This document shows, piece by piece, positions 26,045 through 38,467 of a stretch of 64,000 nucleotides of DNA (its first letter is position 1; every line of letters begins with the position of its first letter). The notes below the pieces were generated by a model that did no database searches, was not told the origin of the DNA, and saw only the letters and a list, made by a program, of their open reading frames with translations. The DNA comes from Neelides folsomi. Lineage: Eukaryota; Arthropoda; Collembola; Neelipleona; Neelidae. Location of the stretch: contig JAQGBZ010000205.1 of assembly GCA_034687125.1 (NCBI GenBank), positions 48,463-112,462 on the forward strand. Direction: 5' to 3'. A program made the position numbers and the translations under genes.

Positions 26045-26762
26045 CTTGATCCTTCAGCTTCAGGTATTCATGGTATTACTTGTAATGAATAGATTCTACC
26101 TCCTCCTCCCACACCTACCAGAGGTCAAGGGTTGGCCCAGTTGACTTTTCAGTTATTCGGAGTTATTTTTGGCCAAAAATCTTTTGGTTATTCGGCGAGT
26201 TTCGCGTGTGTTGGAATCTCCCCCGCGCTGTGATCTTCACGTGCTCTATGTGTTTTCCGCAGTTTTCCTTACCAGATGACTTGTCAGTGGAGATCTCGTA
26301 CACCAGGTGTGTTGCAAAAAGAGATGATGGTTATTGGGCCCTCTGTGTTTAGTATAGAACCAAAGGGGGAAAAGTTTCCCATCATCAACACACATCTGTT
26401 GGATGAGGGCGAGGTCTGAATTGTCTCACTTCCGTGTCCTCCTCTTCCTCCAACAACTGTAAATCCACCCTTCACCTCCTCGCTTTATATGGGGAACAAT
26501 TGTTTGGAGAAGTGACCAACAATTGAGTTTGGGTTCATTTCTAAATTATTCATCCTCTTTTCAGTCCCATTTAGTCCCTTGGAGGTGAGAGGGTCGGAAG
26601 GAGCAGTTGGAAGTCTTCCCTTGCGTAAACAAAGAGACATTCACTTTGGACCAATTTTGGAGACGGCTCTTGAGAAAGACCTTTCGAGATGACGGAATGA
26701 AGGCGAGTCTTTTAAAGCCTTCTCAAGAACGGTGAGGTCCTCGGGTCGGAGGATCTTTTATA
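26045..26762. promoter_or_regulatory. divergent region between msl-1 and the TspanC8 gene
   Basis: About 700 bp between the start codons of msl-1 (minus) and the tetraspanin gene (plus). Must contain both promoters; no strong TATA box or conserved motif was recognised. Confidence 0.35.
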
Positions 26763-28871
26763 ATGCCTCATCCGAGGAAAAAATACCGGAGAGATGAATC
26801 TGAAGTCAGTTGTTGTCTCAAGTATCTCATTTTTGGATTCAATGTCATTTTCTGGGTAAGATATTTTGTAATTTCTTAATACTTTTGTAAATAAAAACAA
26901 TTTCATTTACAAAAAATATATCAAAGGTCATTCATAAAATTTATAATTCTTTAATTTTATAAAGTTTTAACACAAATTATAAAAGATGTTCTTCTCTCTG
27001 TTTCGTTTAGCTTCTTGGCCTATTTATTCTCGGTGTTGGTGTTTGGGCATGGAGTGAGAAAGAGACCCTATCAAATTTATCCCGTTTGACCCGAGTGGCC
27101 CTCGACCCTGCCTTTCTTCTAGTTGTCGTTGGTTCTCTTACATTTATTATCGGATTCACTGGATGCGTGGGAGCTCTGAGGGAAAATACATGTCTTCTCG
27201 CAGTTTATGCCATTTTTCTTGCTGCCATTTTACTAGTTGAGATCGCCGCTGGAATATTAGGGTAATTTTCATTTTATTATCATTAAGGTTTAATTTTTTA
27301 GATTTCGTTGAATTGGATTAACATTAAGATTATATTTGACGTTTCTAATAATGGGCATTTCTGTTTCTGTTTTTCAGATTTATATTTAAAGATTGGATCA
27401 AAGGTGAAGCGACCAGCGGGTTTCAGTCTTTTATAGTGTCTTATCGAGAAGATCCTGACCAACAAAACCTTATTGATTGGATTCAAGAACGGTGGCTTCA
27501 ATGTTGTGGCATCGAAGGACCGCGTGATTGGGTAAATAATTAAATAACTCTAATTAAATTCGTGTCATTTATTCATTTCCGCATGAATCATATTTAATTG
27601 TTCTTTTCTCAATGTTCTCAGGACAAAAATAACTACTTTAACTGTAACTCGACTGCAAGAGAAGCATGTGGTGTTCCTTTCTCATGTTGCAAGCAGCAGA
27701 CGGTAATTTACAAACTTAATTAACTCCTACATTGAACTAATATAAAATCAATATTTAAGTAGGTCTTTTGACCCATGAAATAAATTATGATCACTGATAT
27801 GAAAGTATGGCAAAATCGGAATTGGAAATTCGTAAAATGAATTCTTGAATTTTCTTTATTTTTAGCTTTGGATTACTAGAAACACTCAATGTGGGTACGA
27901 CGTTCGTAAGCCTGAATATGTGAGTTTGAAATTTAAATCCTTTTATAACCATACATATTAATCTCCCTTATATCTGGCTAGCCATCATTGAGAAACCGTT
28001 GAGTTGAGCTCTTAATTTAAACAAGCAAAGGGGTGATTGTATTATGTAGAATAGCTAATGAAATAGATCCATAATAAAGACAAGAGAAAGTGAGTTATGA
28101 ATAAATTGGGAATTAGCCTGACGACCGGGGTTTGGCAATCTATGAGAGGGGATGTCTTCGATCTGGTGAGGAATGGGTAGAGGCGAATCTCATCCCTGTA
28201 GCGGCTGTCGGCGTGGCCGTTGCCATCCTCCAGGTTCCTCCACAAATCCCTTTCTCAATGTCGTGTTAAATTGCTTATATCTTGCTCAAGCACGCCGTAC
28301 TCCCCGACTTTAATCTCATTGAAAATCATTCAACCAGTGACAACTTTATTATTAAATTTCACAATATATAATTGGAAAAAACTAATGAGTTTATCGTATA
28401 AGTACATAAAAGTTATTATCTATGTATAGTCATATGATTTTGATATTAGCATTTATTGTACTAGTGAATTGATAAAGTTAATTAGATGAAATAGAGCATG
28501 AAATCGAATGCTTATAATTTATGTCATACGTGTTTTCCATGTTAGAGTTTGGATGCTTCGAAAATCATTTTCGAAAATGGATGTTTGAGCTCTGCTGAAG
28601 ACTGGCTAGAAAGGAATCTCGTCATCGTGGCCGGAGCAATCGTAGCTACGGCATTTCTTCAGGTAAAATGGGACATTTACGTTTTTTGTTCAAATCCCAC
28701 CAATGCTTTGCACGGCTAAGCTATGTAAATGTTTTACTGCACGTGATAATTGAATCTAATTTTTGTAATTGACCTAATGAAAATTTAAATGTTTTGGATT
28801 AGATACTTGGGATCTGCTTTGCACAGAATCTCCGAGCTGACGTGTTCGCCCAGCGATCCAAATGGCGCTGA
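26763..28871 (+). CDS. TspanC8 tetraspanin (TSPAN5/14/17/33 class) with alternative exon 6
   Basis: Four-TM protein of the TspanC8 subgroup, which escorts ADAM10/Kuzbanian and so tunes Notch cleavage. Exons 26763-26855, 27011-27261, 27378-27531, 27622-27702, 27866-27919, then either 28117-28233 or 28546-28662, then 28803-28871; 272 aa with either choice (TSPAN5 is 268). Matches to TSPAN5 include [59 protein letters not shown] and [10 protein letters not shown]. The large extracellular loop has eight cysteines (CC, NC, AC, SCC, QC and the GC in exon 6), the defining TspanC8 count. Fly relatives are Tsp3A, Tsp26A and Tsp86D; I cannot say which is the orthologue. Confidence 0.93.
28117..28233 (+). 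other. alternative exon 6a of the TspanC8 gene
   Basis: 117 bp, phase 0 at both ends, flanked by TTAG and GTTCCT. Encodes 39 residues beginning [20 protein letters not shown] and ending VGVAVAILQ: the last loop cysteine plus the first half of TM4. Same length and phases as exon 6b and homologous to it, so either fits between exons 5 and 7. The donor is weaker than that of 6b. Confidence 0.85.
28546..28662 (+). other. alternative exon 6b of the TspanC8 gene
   Basis: 117 bp, phase 0 at both ends, flanked by GTTAG and GTAAAA. Encodes 39 residues beginning [20 protein letters not shown] and ending AIVATAFLQ. Shares with exon 6a the pattern GCL-S-E-W-E-NL-V-A followed by a TM half ending LQ. Splicing both together would duplicate the TM segment, so mutually exclusive use is expected. 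Confidence 0.85.
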
Positions 28872-29624
28872 CAATTAGTGGCTCCCACGTCAATTTGATA
28901 TGGGGGCCGCCTCAGCCAACATCCTCTTGACTTCCTTTGATCACGCGGAACTCCACGGATGTCACAAATATCTGAAAAAAGGAAGTGACTTCCTCGTCGG
29001 ATATTACTCCTATTTTAAAGTGGCTCATTCTACAACGGCAAATCGCCGGCGCATTTCATTTTTACAATACCATTTTATTACTCTCCATTCCTACCACTCA
29101 TATCCTCAATTCTAAATCTCATTGTTTCAGACCGTAATTCCATGTTTAACTACTCATTTTATATGTGAAATAACTCTTTTGTACTTGTTCGAACAATCTA
29201 ATTTCCTAGTTCTGTTGATTTATTGTTCGGAGTAAAATCTCTCTCCCTGTTTAAGCGTGAGTCTCATCAAACTTAAAATTAATTGACAATAATAATGTCA
29301 TCGTGTGACGATAAGTTTAAATTTAAAAAAGAGTACTTCCAGTCAAATGAGTTCTTAATTGTTATATTTGTTACTCATTAACTTATTAGAATTTAACTTA
29401 TTGCGCATTTGTACGTAAAAGCAATCTCAATTAAGCAACTTTTTGTATAAGAAACGAATTGAGAAGCCACAGTCATTGAAATGGAGACAATTTATAATAT
29501 TAATTTATTACTATAAATGGGAATAGATACTGGTGAATATAACTACAATATGCTGCTATATTGCGTACGCCATGTATAAACTTTAACCTATTGTATTTAT
29601 TATTTTGAATTCAAATAAAAAATT

Positions 29625-29718
29625 TGACTTTCTCGGGGCTATACTTATATCCTTGAACGTGATACAGATACTTAAAGAACATGCTTAAATTATGCAATTT
29701 CATGTCCCGAGAAAGTCA
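29625..29718. repeat. 13-bp inverted repeat with 68-bp spacer
   Basis: TGACTTTCTCGGG at 29625-29637 and its exact complement at 29706-29718. Similarity weakly extends outward (TTCAAAT in both arms). Could be a short palindromic remnant or a hairpin; no flanking duplication was recognised. Confidence 0.6.
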
Positions 29719-29855
29719 TTGCCAATTTGAATATGAAAATGAATATAATCGTAATTTACTATAATCATAGAAAATAGAGATATTAATCCAAATAAAATGA
29801 TCTAAAGGTAAAAGGCAAAAATACTCTTTTATATTTAAAAGGAAAGGCATTTAAT

Positions 29856-29889
29856 ACACTGGACCTCTAATTACACTGGACCTCTAATT
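29856..29889. repeat. perfect 17-bp tandem duplication
   Basis: ACACTGGACCTCTAATT occurs twice in direct succession (29856-29872, 29873-29889). Too few copies for a satellite; a local slippage or repair duplication. Confidence 0.9.
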
Positions 29890-31455
29890 GCTCTCTTAAA
29901 AGAACAATCTGGTCGTCAACAATTTCCGTGTACCTTAAAGCGGATATATTAATTAAGAAGTGACACTAACTTTTTATAATTTAAACTTACGTAATGGTTA
30001 TGTAGCTGTACTTAAACCACGTTTGTAACGCCCTCGACTCATTATCATAACATTTAACGGAGAGTGTGGGAAGAAGGCGATTATATTTTACTTCTTTATT
30101 TATTCCCCTCGCCTATTGTTTCGCAATGACTCTCATGCGGATCTGCAAGTGTGATTTCGTACATTTTATACTACTCAGTTTTGTATCATAATTTAAACGT
30201 TTTCATTTAAGACATTCAAGAAATAAAAGTCAAAGTCCTCGAATTGGCTTCTATTCGCTTTCTCACCTCCAATCTCCTGCACGCATCCTTATCATAATGA
30301 CACTTGTTTTTAAAAGTAAATAATTCATTCCGGATCATGATGATAAATTAAGAAACAAGCATGAGGATTTCGTATATCCACTCCAAAGACCCTGGTAGTG
30401 AAATGTTTAGTGAAGACAGGTCATTAGAGTGATTTATTTTTCTTGTAGAGAGTTGTGATCTTTGAAGGCTAATTAGTCAGAGTAGGATAATTTTGGATGT
30501 TTATGAAAGTTATGAAGCAAAAAGTGAAATTTGAACTATGAATGGTTCGGTGCGGATTCGAGCCTTGAAAAAGATGTTTCCCTATCTGAAGAGTCGAAGA
30601 GAATGGAAGATAATCATTAAGCACGAATTAGACCAGATGAAGAACAAAGGAAGCTTCCCGTATCAAACTGACCTTCAGTATGGGGAATCAAACTGATGCT
30701 GTTCTTAATCGCTTCCTCTTCTCTCCACCTACATCTAAAACTAAAAGCGCCTATATGCTAAAAGGGTAAGAACGCACAACAATTATTCTACGTTGTTCTG
30801 AGGAATATTTTCCTCGATCTTCTGTTTGAGTCTTGTGATTAGCAATGATTAGGTTCAGAATAAGATGTTTATTTATAAGCACAATGTGCATACATAGTGG
30901 TTGCATACATATAAATTAGAGTATTACAGTATAAATAGATATTTGAATTAGGTAAATATTAAGGTTTTAAATTTATTTAACACATAAAGCTCATATTAGA
31001 AATAACAATGAACTACATGTAATACTTGTTGATGCATTGTTTATTATTTATACGTATACTATTGCAAAGATTACATGTTTGTCATTTGCGGAAATCTTTA
31101 GAGTTTTAATTAATCAACAAAAACTTTTTTCTTAGAAAAACCTGTTTATTTTTCAGTAGGCTTAAAAGACATGTCCAGGCTCAAATCCTTATGTACATTA
31201 TAACAAGCATATTTTATGTGCGTCTGAATCTCTGAATAGATGAAACAGGAAGATGAGAACAATTTTATTCGAGTGGGAAGATCTCCGCTTCTTCACAATA
31301 AATGAAAAGAATTGCAAGACTCACGAACTTAAAGAAGGATTATCTTTGAATCTCTCAGCTCTAAAAATTTCCTCTTTCTCCTCTCTCTCACTGCTCCATT
31401 TTTCTCATTTTACAATCTTGTAGATTTTTTAGTTCAGTGTGGAAAAGAAATCAGT

Positions 31456-32266
31456 ATGAGACCGACGTGCTGTTTGAAGCTTAGGAATGGAATTTTCATC
31501 ATTGCACTTGGAGATATTGTAAGTGACGTTTCATCACCCAAATATTTTTACTTAATTATAAATAACGTACACAATTAAGTTAAATTTTCAATTAATAATT
31601 CTGGTGAGTAAAGTAAAATTATATTCCCATACTATATGTATTCAATATAGGTATTTTCGTTGGCTGCTACCATTTTAAGTATCGGAGCTTTGTCAATTTT
31701 TGAACTGAACCGAGAACCAATTCTAGACATTTTCGAAAATCCTCCTGAATACCTTACAAAATTTCTTGATTTAAGAAAGCTTGGTAGCGCTGTCATTCGA
31801 GTGTTCCTCGCGTTTAACGCATTTTATTGGCTTCAAAAGATTTGGCTTGGATCGTTACTGCTCCTTGCCTCTGTTCAGGTGCGTTAATCTTTTGAATCTA
31901 TATATCTAAAAGTACAAGTATGTAATTTTGCATAATGTAAGTCATTAATGTTTACACATAAATACATGTTTGACAATGAATAGGCAACTTGGTTTGTTGT
32001 TCTTATAGGAGAGCGAGAGAAAATGCAGACTTTGGTTTCTTCACACTTTTGTCCTCCTTGTTTTGAGTGTTGTTTCGTTCTTGGCGGCTATTTGCATGGA
32101 AGTTGTTCAGCCCTTGTCGATCCCCTTCTATGTGGCGGCTTTCGTTGTGAGAGAATATGTCGTTTGGGTTGTTTTCACCTACATGCGTGATCTTCAGATC
32201 AGAAGAGCACATCATGCTCAATCAGTTAATGTCAGAAGCAATGGAAAAATTCTTTATAAATTGTAG
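31456..32266 (+). CDS. small four-TM protein, family uncertain
   Basis: Exons 31456-31518, 31651-31878, 32009-32266; 182 aa, phases close. Starts MRPTCCLKLRNGIFIIALGD and shows four hydrophobic helices: residues about 12-35, 58-78, 82-108 (from exon 3) and 118-140. The tail is short and basic (YMRDLQIRRAHHAQ). The CC + LRxG + II start and size resemble arthropod DUF4728-type four-TM proteins, but I cannot confirm that. It is not a tetraspanin: there is no CCG loop. Function unknown. Confidence 0.7.
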
Positions 32267-32622
32267 TTTATTTCAACAACCAACAATCACAGTATACTTA
32301 ATTACAAGCATGTAAATAAGTAATAAATAGCCATTATAATACATAATTAATGTATAAGATATTAAAATTAAATGAGATTTATTTATAATTAAGGGCTAGC
32401 GATATTAAGTGAATTTAAGGATAACCATATTACAAAACCAATGGTTTTTTAACTTTGTATATTGTTAATAAACATTTAAACCAAAGATGATCATAAAAAT
32501 TAATGTGTAATTTAGGAATTGTATATTTGAAAATTATTATGTTGGCGATAATGTGAATAAGTTAAACACAAATATTGTGAAGACGAAACAAGTTTAGATT
32601 TAACATTTGAGAACCTTCAGAG
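32267..32622. other. intergenic, AT-rich, nothing recognised
   Basis: 355 bp between two plus-strand genes; contains AATAAA-like poly(A) candidates near 32320 and nothing else I can support. Confidence 0.4.
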
Positions 32623-34735
32623 ATGATCTGTACGCCATGTCCAGTTGTAAATCCCAAACAGTCATGCGATCCTTATGGGACATTTTCACCAGCGTCTGCT
32701 CCAATGGAAAGCTGCACAACCTACGATTACGAATTTTATCCGAAATCGGGTAGACCAAGAAGCAACAAGAAACCTCGAGCTCAATGTCCCATAAATCCAC
32801 CACTGGAAGTATGCTCTACGTACAACTCCGATTATTACCCCAAATGTTGTGGGCGAGTGATGAGCACGAAGCCTTTGCCATGTTACGAACCATCCACCGT
32901 TCCACTCCAAGATTGTACAACCTACGATTGGGAATTTCCTTCAAAATCAGTCGAACCAGTAATTCCAATGATTCCTTGTCCATCACTTGGAATACCACCT
33001 GGTCAAATGAACAATCGATGCGACACGGAGACACAAGAAGAATTTTGCCCAAAACTAGGGCCACTTCCAGTTTTTCCAGGTTACATGAAAGAATGTGCAT
33101 GGTTCAAACCATTGGAACTTATGGATCATTTGACAACTTATGATTATTTCTATCAGCCTCATCAGATTCCATTTCGAGTATTTTTTAACTTATTTTCAAA
33201 TTGCTTAATATAAAATAACTATAAATATTCTTATTCATTTCAATTGATTTTGTGCGAATTAATGGTAAATTGAAATTTAACTTTTATAATCGAATAAACC
33301 CTGAAAACATAGGACCAACGAAAAGTTAAGTCACCTCTCGCTGTTCCATTTCGAACTGTTCATGATCTTCGTTATTCTTGTGTGGATCCAAAACCTTGTC
33401 AAACACCGCCAGTGGAAGTTCACGTTTCTTATCCATGGCCAAAAGTTGTGACACTGCCGCATAGATATCAAGATGCACTTCTGCTAAATCCGACTGTCCC
33501 CTTCCAACAAGGATCAACATACGGATGTGATTATTATCCTAAAAGGCTTTTTGAAAAAACCAAAAGCTGGAAACGTAAAGGAATTTATGCTGAACCGATA
33601 ATTCTAATGAGTGGTTTGTTGCTCGCAATTCCTTAATTTTCAATGATTTCATTCAGTATACGATTTTTATATTAAATAAACACACTTTACCTTTTATCCA
33701 ATTATTATTCATTTAATTCATTATTCATTGTATTAATCTAACATTAAGCTAATTATTTTATTTTGACTAGGTTGCACCACACAAAAGTGTTCATATCTTC
33801 CCTTCGACAAAGCACAAATGAATTGGGCAAAGGGAAATGCTGGGAATCCTTGTGGGATCTATTGGGGTCCAACTTACAGTCCAAATCACTGTGTTGATTC
33901 AAGTGGTCAACCTTTGTTTCCACCACCTTATGGCCATCCACTTAAACCCAACGTGCGTCTTCAATCATTCAATTTAAGATCAGAAATTGATTATTTGCTA
34001 AACTATTAAATTGTTAATAAACTCATTTACGAAAACAGGATCCATCTTGTTGTCCTTGTGGTGCTTTTGATGAACGCCCAATGTACAGAAGAGACTTTAA
34101 ATGGCTATCTCCCGAACTTCTCAGTGAAAAAGACACAGAATTGTGTCAAGAAGTTCCTTGTCAGCAAAAGGGCTATTCCACATCTCGCTATGATTTCACA
34201 TCTGGGAAAGGAGAAAAGGCCAAGTTGAGTCCACCTCCACCTTCAAAGTCTGAAAAATGTCTGAATCCTTGTTCTCAACGAATTACTGATACTTTGTACA
34301 ATTTAAATTATGTCGACTATTTTAAAAGGTAACAATTATTAATAAAAATTAATTACATTAGCCATAAACCATCAAAACTTTAAATTAAAAAATTAGTAAT
34401 GATTCATGAAATGATTTTATGCGGTTATTTTTTATAGGCTCCCGCGAGAAAACATGAAACTTTTTAAAGGCATCCCAGAAAACAAAAAAGAATACAATGA
34501 TCCAGAAGCGCTTCCTCCATATCGAGACGACAACATCGAATATAAGTTTGTAGAAGCACCGAAAAAAGACAATAATGGGATTAAAGTTGAAGTTTTGAAT
34601 CCTCAACCTGATGTGGATCCCAACTTGCTTACATCTAAAGAGTTTACTCGTTGTAAATACATTCCCTATTCTGGACGAGATATCTTGAACAGGGCTCAGT
34701 GCGCTGAAGTTCTCAATGGACATGAAGGCCGCTGA
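32623..34735 (+). CDS. SAXO-like axonemal microtubule-stabilising repeat protein
   Basis: Exons 32623-33177, 33313-33574, 33771-33952, 34039-34328, 34438-34735; 528 aa with all phases closing. The protein is Cys/Pro/Tyr-rich with a recurrent motif at intervals: CTTYDYEFYPKSG, CSTYNSDYYPKC, CTTYDWEFPSKS, LTTYDYFYQPH, GSTYGCDYYPKR, then weaker copies (YSTSRYDFTSGKG). This T-T/S-Y-x-x-[DE]-[FY]-x-x-K pattern is like the Mn repeats of the SAXO/FAM154 family, whose members lie inside ciliary doublet microtubules. No signal peptide or TM segment. The exon 2 donor (AAAC|GTAAAG) is the only phase-1 choice found. Assignment to SAXO is by motif only; other microtubule inner proteins carry similar repeats. 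Confidence 0.68.
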
Positions 34736-35125
34736 CAAAGTTAAAAATTCAAAAAAAAGTTATAATAAACAAACAATGGTTTTCATCATGTCAAAAAAAT
34801 TATCAATACCTCTCTTAATGATTTTGGAATGAACACTTGCAAATTTCATGCTCTATCATAAAAATATATGGAAAATGAAATTATTAGACTTGTCGCTCCA
34901 TGCTCCATACATATTACTTAGATGCTAGCGCTATACCTAACTATTACCGTGGTAGTATACATAAACCATAGATACTTATTATTATTTCATAATTTGAGCA
35001 TGTTTTCATGTGTAATTCATTTGGTCGAGTCTATCATATAATCATTTCTCAGTCTCATAATAATCATCTTTAGTTTAAAATTATGATCTCTCAACTCCCT
35101 GACTGATGTGTAATAATATTTCATA
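34736..35125. other. intergenic, nothing recognised
   Basis: 390 bp of AT-rich sequence with a possible AATAAA-type poly(A) signal for the upstream gene; no ORF or motif worth calling. Confidence 0.4.
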
Positions 35126-38100
35126 ATGAAAACAAAACATTTAAATAGAGATGCTATTAGAAAAAGCCATCGAGGTTATCATAAATTGTCAAAACAAAGT
35201 CTACAGGAAAGAAGAGCTTTAATTGAGAGTTGGTTCTTAAAGAATGAAGGCGAAGCTGAGGCTCCTGGACTTCCACGATCACAAAGAAGGGACTCCTTAT
35301 TTTCTTCTGGAACCCTCCGTTTTAACCAAGACTTTAATCAGAAAATTAGAAGATCCAGAAGAGAACCAATTATGGATAACATGATAATAAGAGATCAATC
35401 AGCTCATGGAGTTCACATTCATATTCCAGAAGATGAAGATCCAATTTCAGAGGTCGGAAAATTTCAGCCTTTACTTAGAGGATTTATTGTAATTGGTCCA
35501 GAATATTCTAAAATTATTTGGACTTTCATTTTTTACGGAGCGCTTTCTTCCTTCCTATTCGTCACGTATTCCTCAACATTTTATTAATTCAATTGAAGTC
35601 ATTCAATTAACATGATTGATGCAACTTCAAAAAAAATTTACTTCATTTTAGGATGAATTGGATTGATCAAGCAATTGGCCAAGGAGCTTGGACCCCGTTC
35701 CCAATTTTACTCGCTTTAGTTATAATTTCATATATCAAGGTTGTAACAACAGAGCCTGGAGTAGTGCCAAAGAGTAATTTAATTTCTAAATTAATAATGC
35801 CATACTTGATGTGTTTACATTACATAATACGTATTTTTAGGGGGTTTTTTATAAAAAATTAATGAATTTTCAATTTTATAAACTTTTAGCTTTTGACTTT
35901 CAAAGTTTTCTTCGTTGTATGAAGGACTGTAATTGGAAAGAATACAAAATAAATAAGCTCATGCAAGGGAAATACTGCTCAATATGTCAAGCTGTTCGAC
36001 CTCTGAGGAGTTATCATTGCATGAGATGTGGCATCTGCATTTGTATTTAAATACATATATTTTAATATTTCCTTACCACCTGTCTTCATCTCATCATTAT
36101 GTGCTATGTAGTAGTTATGTGGATTTGATATTGATTATGATTTAATTAGATCGACAAGACATGCACTTCGTGATGGGAGGAACGTGCGTCGGGCACTTAA
36201 ACGCACGCTACTTTTACTTCCTCACCATCGTGAACACGTTGTTGGGTCTTTATGTAACTTTCCTCTATGGATTTGCTGTCTTTTACGGTGAGCCGTGAAT
36301 CATGATCCAAAACTTGAGTTCAACCTGACCTTCTTTTCAGGTATCTACAAAACTGGATGTTCTGAAGAAGTGAAGGATTTGTATTTTGATATGGGAATCG
36401 CTTCTTTCATTTTAGGAATTTGTACACTATTTTTTCCTCAGATTGGCCTCCCATTATTTTTCTTTCGCTTCTATCTATTGAAGAAGAATACAACTTTTCG
36501 GGAAGATTTCAGGGTAGGAATAAAGTTCAGATTAAAGTTTAGAGATTGATGCATTTTTGTTTATTTAATCTGAATTTTAACTCATATTGATGATGATGAA
36601 TGGCATTAAAATTATCTAGTTCAACAATTTTGGATACTTGAAAGGAGAGAATTCGAGGCGGAATTTTTTTTTCAACTTAATCGACTTTTGTTCTACATCA
36701 AGATGGAGAAGTTTAATTTGTAAATCCAATCAAATCCAATCCAATACTATATTTCGCATTGATGAATAACTATGTATCTGATTTAATGCTTTAACATTTG
36801 TTTATAAATTTTAACTACAGGGTGTAAGGATTTGTACAGGATAGAATATCAGAGCCAACCAAATGAGGATTCCTTCAACATAACTAGTGATTTAAATGTA
36901 TTAAACTAATTGACTAACTTTAAATTATTAACAGCCTTAGCTTAAACAATAGTAAACATATTTAAATTTAATCTAAATATGTAATTAAATTATTTACATT
37001 AATATAAAGTTAATAATAATTATTTTACAGGGCAATATTAGTATTAATCAAGAAGATATTGAAAATGTAAGAAAGTTTTGCTAATCCCTCGTGTCTTAAA
37101 TCTGTGTGAAATCTTAACATTTACTTTAATTAGTCTATTAATTATTAACTTCTTTTCAGGACAATCAATCGGTTTATACTGCAAACCCATCCAACAAGGA
37201 CCAAAATTCCAACAGCCTTTCTAATGTTCATTTCAAAGCGTCAGTTCAAAAAATGTCACTGCCAAATTTGGAGCAAGGTGAAAAAACACCTTATGTAATA
37301 ACTATACAAAAATAAAATGTATAATTATGATACTTACTAGGGGAGCTTCCAATGCGTCCTGGAACCAGACTTCGAATAAAGAAACAGCACAAAACGCCAA
37401 GTGTCATTAAGCAAAAAGTAGAGGAATTTCGAGTGCTGCAGAGAGATCCACCAACAATTCAAAATTCCATTAATGTCCAACATGAACGAGTGATAAGCAA
37501 CTTGAGCGAAGGTTGCATCCCCAGAGATCCTGGATCTCAACAAGATATAACGTATTTAGCAAGAGCAAGGCAATATCAGCAAGTGATTCGTTTTCTCCTC
37601 CTCCGTGACAGAGACGGTCTTATCAACTATTCGACAAGGATCGACCTTCCGGCTCTTATAGGCATAAAATAATACCTTCAATCCTATTCGCTTTTTAAAT
37701 TTTATTTTATAAAATGATCATTTTGTGAAATTAACGAGTTTAGATAAATTAAATTTTAAATTTTACAAATTAATTAAATTAAAATAAATAATGAGTAATC
37801 ATTTTAATTTCTTTTAAAAATATTTCTTTTAGGCATTCCTGATGTTGATCCTGACAATCTTCAATTAATTGAATTGAGCAACGGAGTTCCTCTCATCATG
37901 GGACGTGGTTATGCTGCCCCAAGAAGACCTCGTGGACATATTGGGATTCCTCAGATGGTTGCTGCTGGAATGATTCCTGTTGGACAAGTGAGACAAAATC
38001 ACCAGGAAAGAGAACATCGCCGAGTTCTTAGATTCTTCGAAGACCTCCGAATTATAGAATCCTCCGATAGGAATTTGAGCTCAAATTCTACAGTTGATGG

Positions 38101-38353
38101 ACTTCAGCGAAGGAATCAAATTCAATCGTTGAGAAATGCCATAAGAACTTTACCGGATATCAGTGAAGAAGATCCTCCGGCTTCTTCTAATAGGAGATCT
38201 CGATCCCATCACTATAGAAGAAGAAATGCAAGAAGGAGACAACGCGCTGTTGATAGAATTAGAAATCGCAATCCAAACATTGATATTTATAATATTAGAG
38301 ATGTAGATATTGAAGATAATCCCGAGTCATCTTCTACCGATGAGGATCAATAA
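35126..38353 (+). CDS. DHHC-family protein lacking the catalytic cysteine (DMHF), long C-terminal tail
   Basis: Four-TM protein with the architecture of a ZDHHC S-acyltransferase. Exons 35126-35565, 35652-35773, 35890-36042, 36150-36287, 36341-36513, 36620-36689, 36821-36897, 37031-37066, 37160-37277, 37341-37616, 37833-38353; 707 aa, every phase closes. TM1 and TM2 (KIIWTFIFYGALSSFLFV, FPILLALVIISYIKVV) precede TTEPGVVPK (family DPG reads EPG). The Cys-rich domain reads KYCSICQAVRPLRSYHCMRC, GICIYRQDMHF, then GGTCVGHLNARYF. Zinc ligands are kept, but the DHHC motif is DMHF at about 242-245, so the acyl-accepting Cys is Phe. TM3 and TM4 follow, then KNTTFRED (TTxE-like). The 360-residue tail is hydrophilic and Arg-rich with no known domain. 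The exon 6 donor (T|GTTCTA) is weak; a split into two genes near 36.7 kb is the main alternative. Confidence 0.78.
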
Positions 38354-38467
38354 AAATACACATTTTCTCTGCCATAGAAGTCATTTATGTATTTCATACT
38401 TTTCATACAATTGTTTGCCTAAAAAATTCAAATAAAATTATTTGAGAGTATAAATGGACTTTTCAGA

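Larger units (their letters stand above)
28872..31455. other. intergenic, 2.6 kb, no gene supported
   Basis: 3' UTR of the tetraspanin gene at the left, then AT-rich DNA with only short ORFs on either strand and no splice-linked coding segments. Small repeats inside it are listed separately. Confidence 0.5.
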
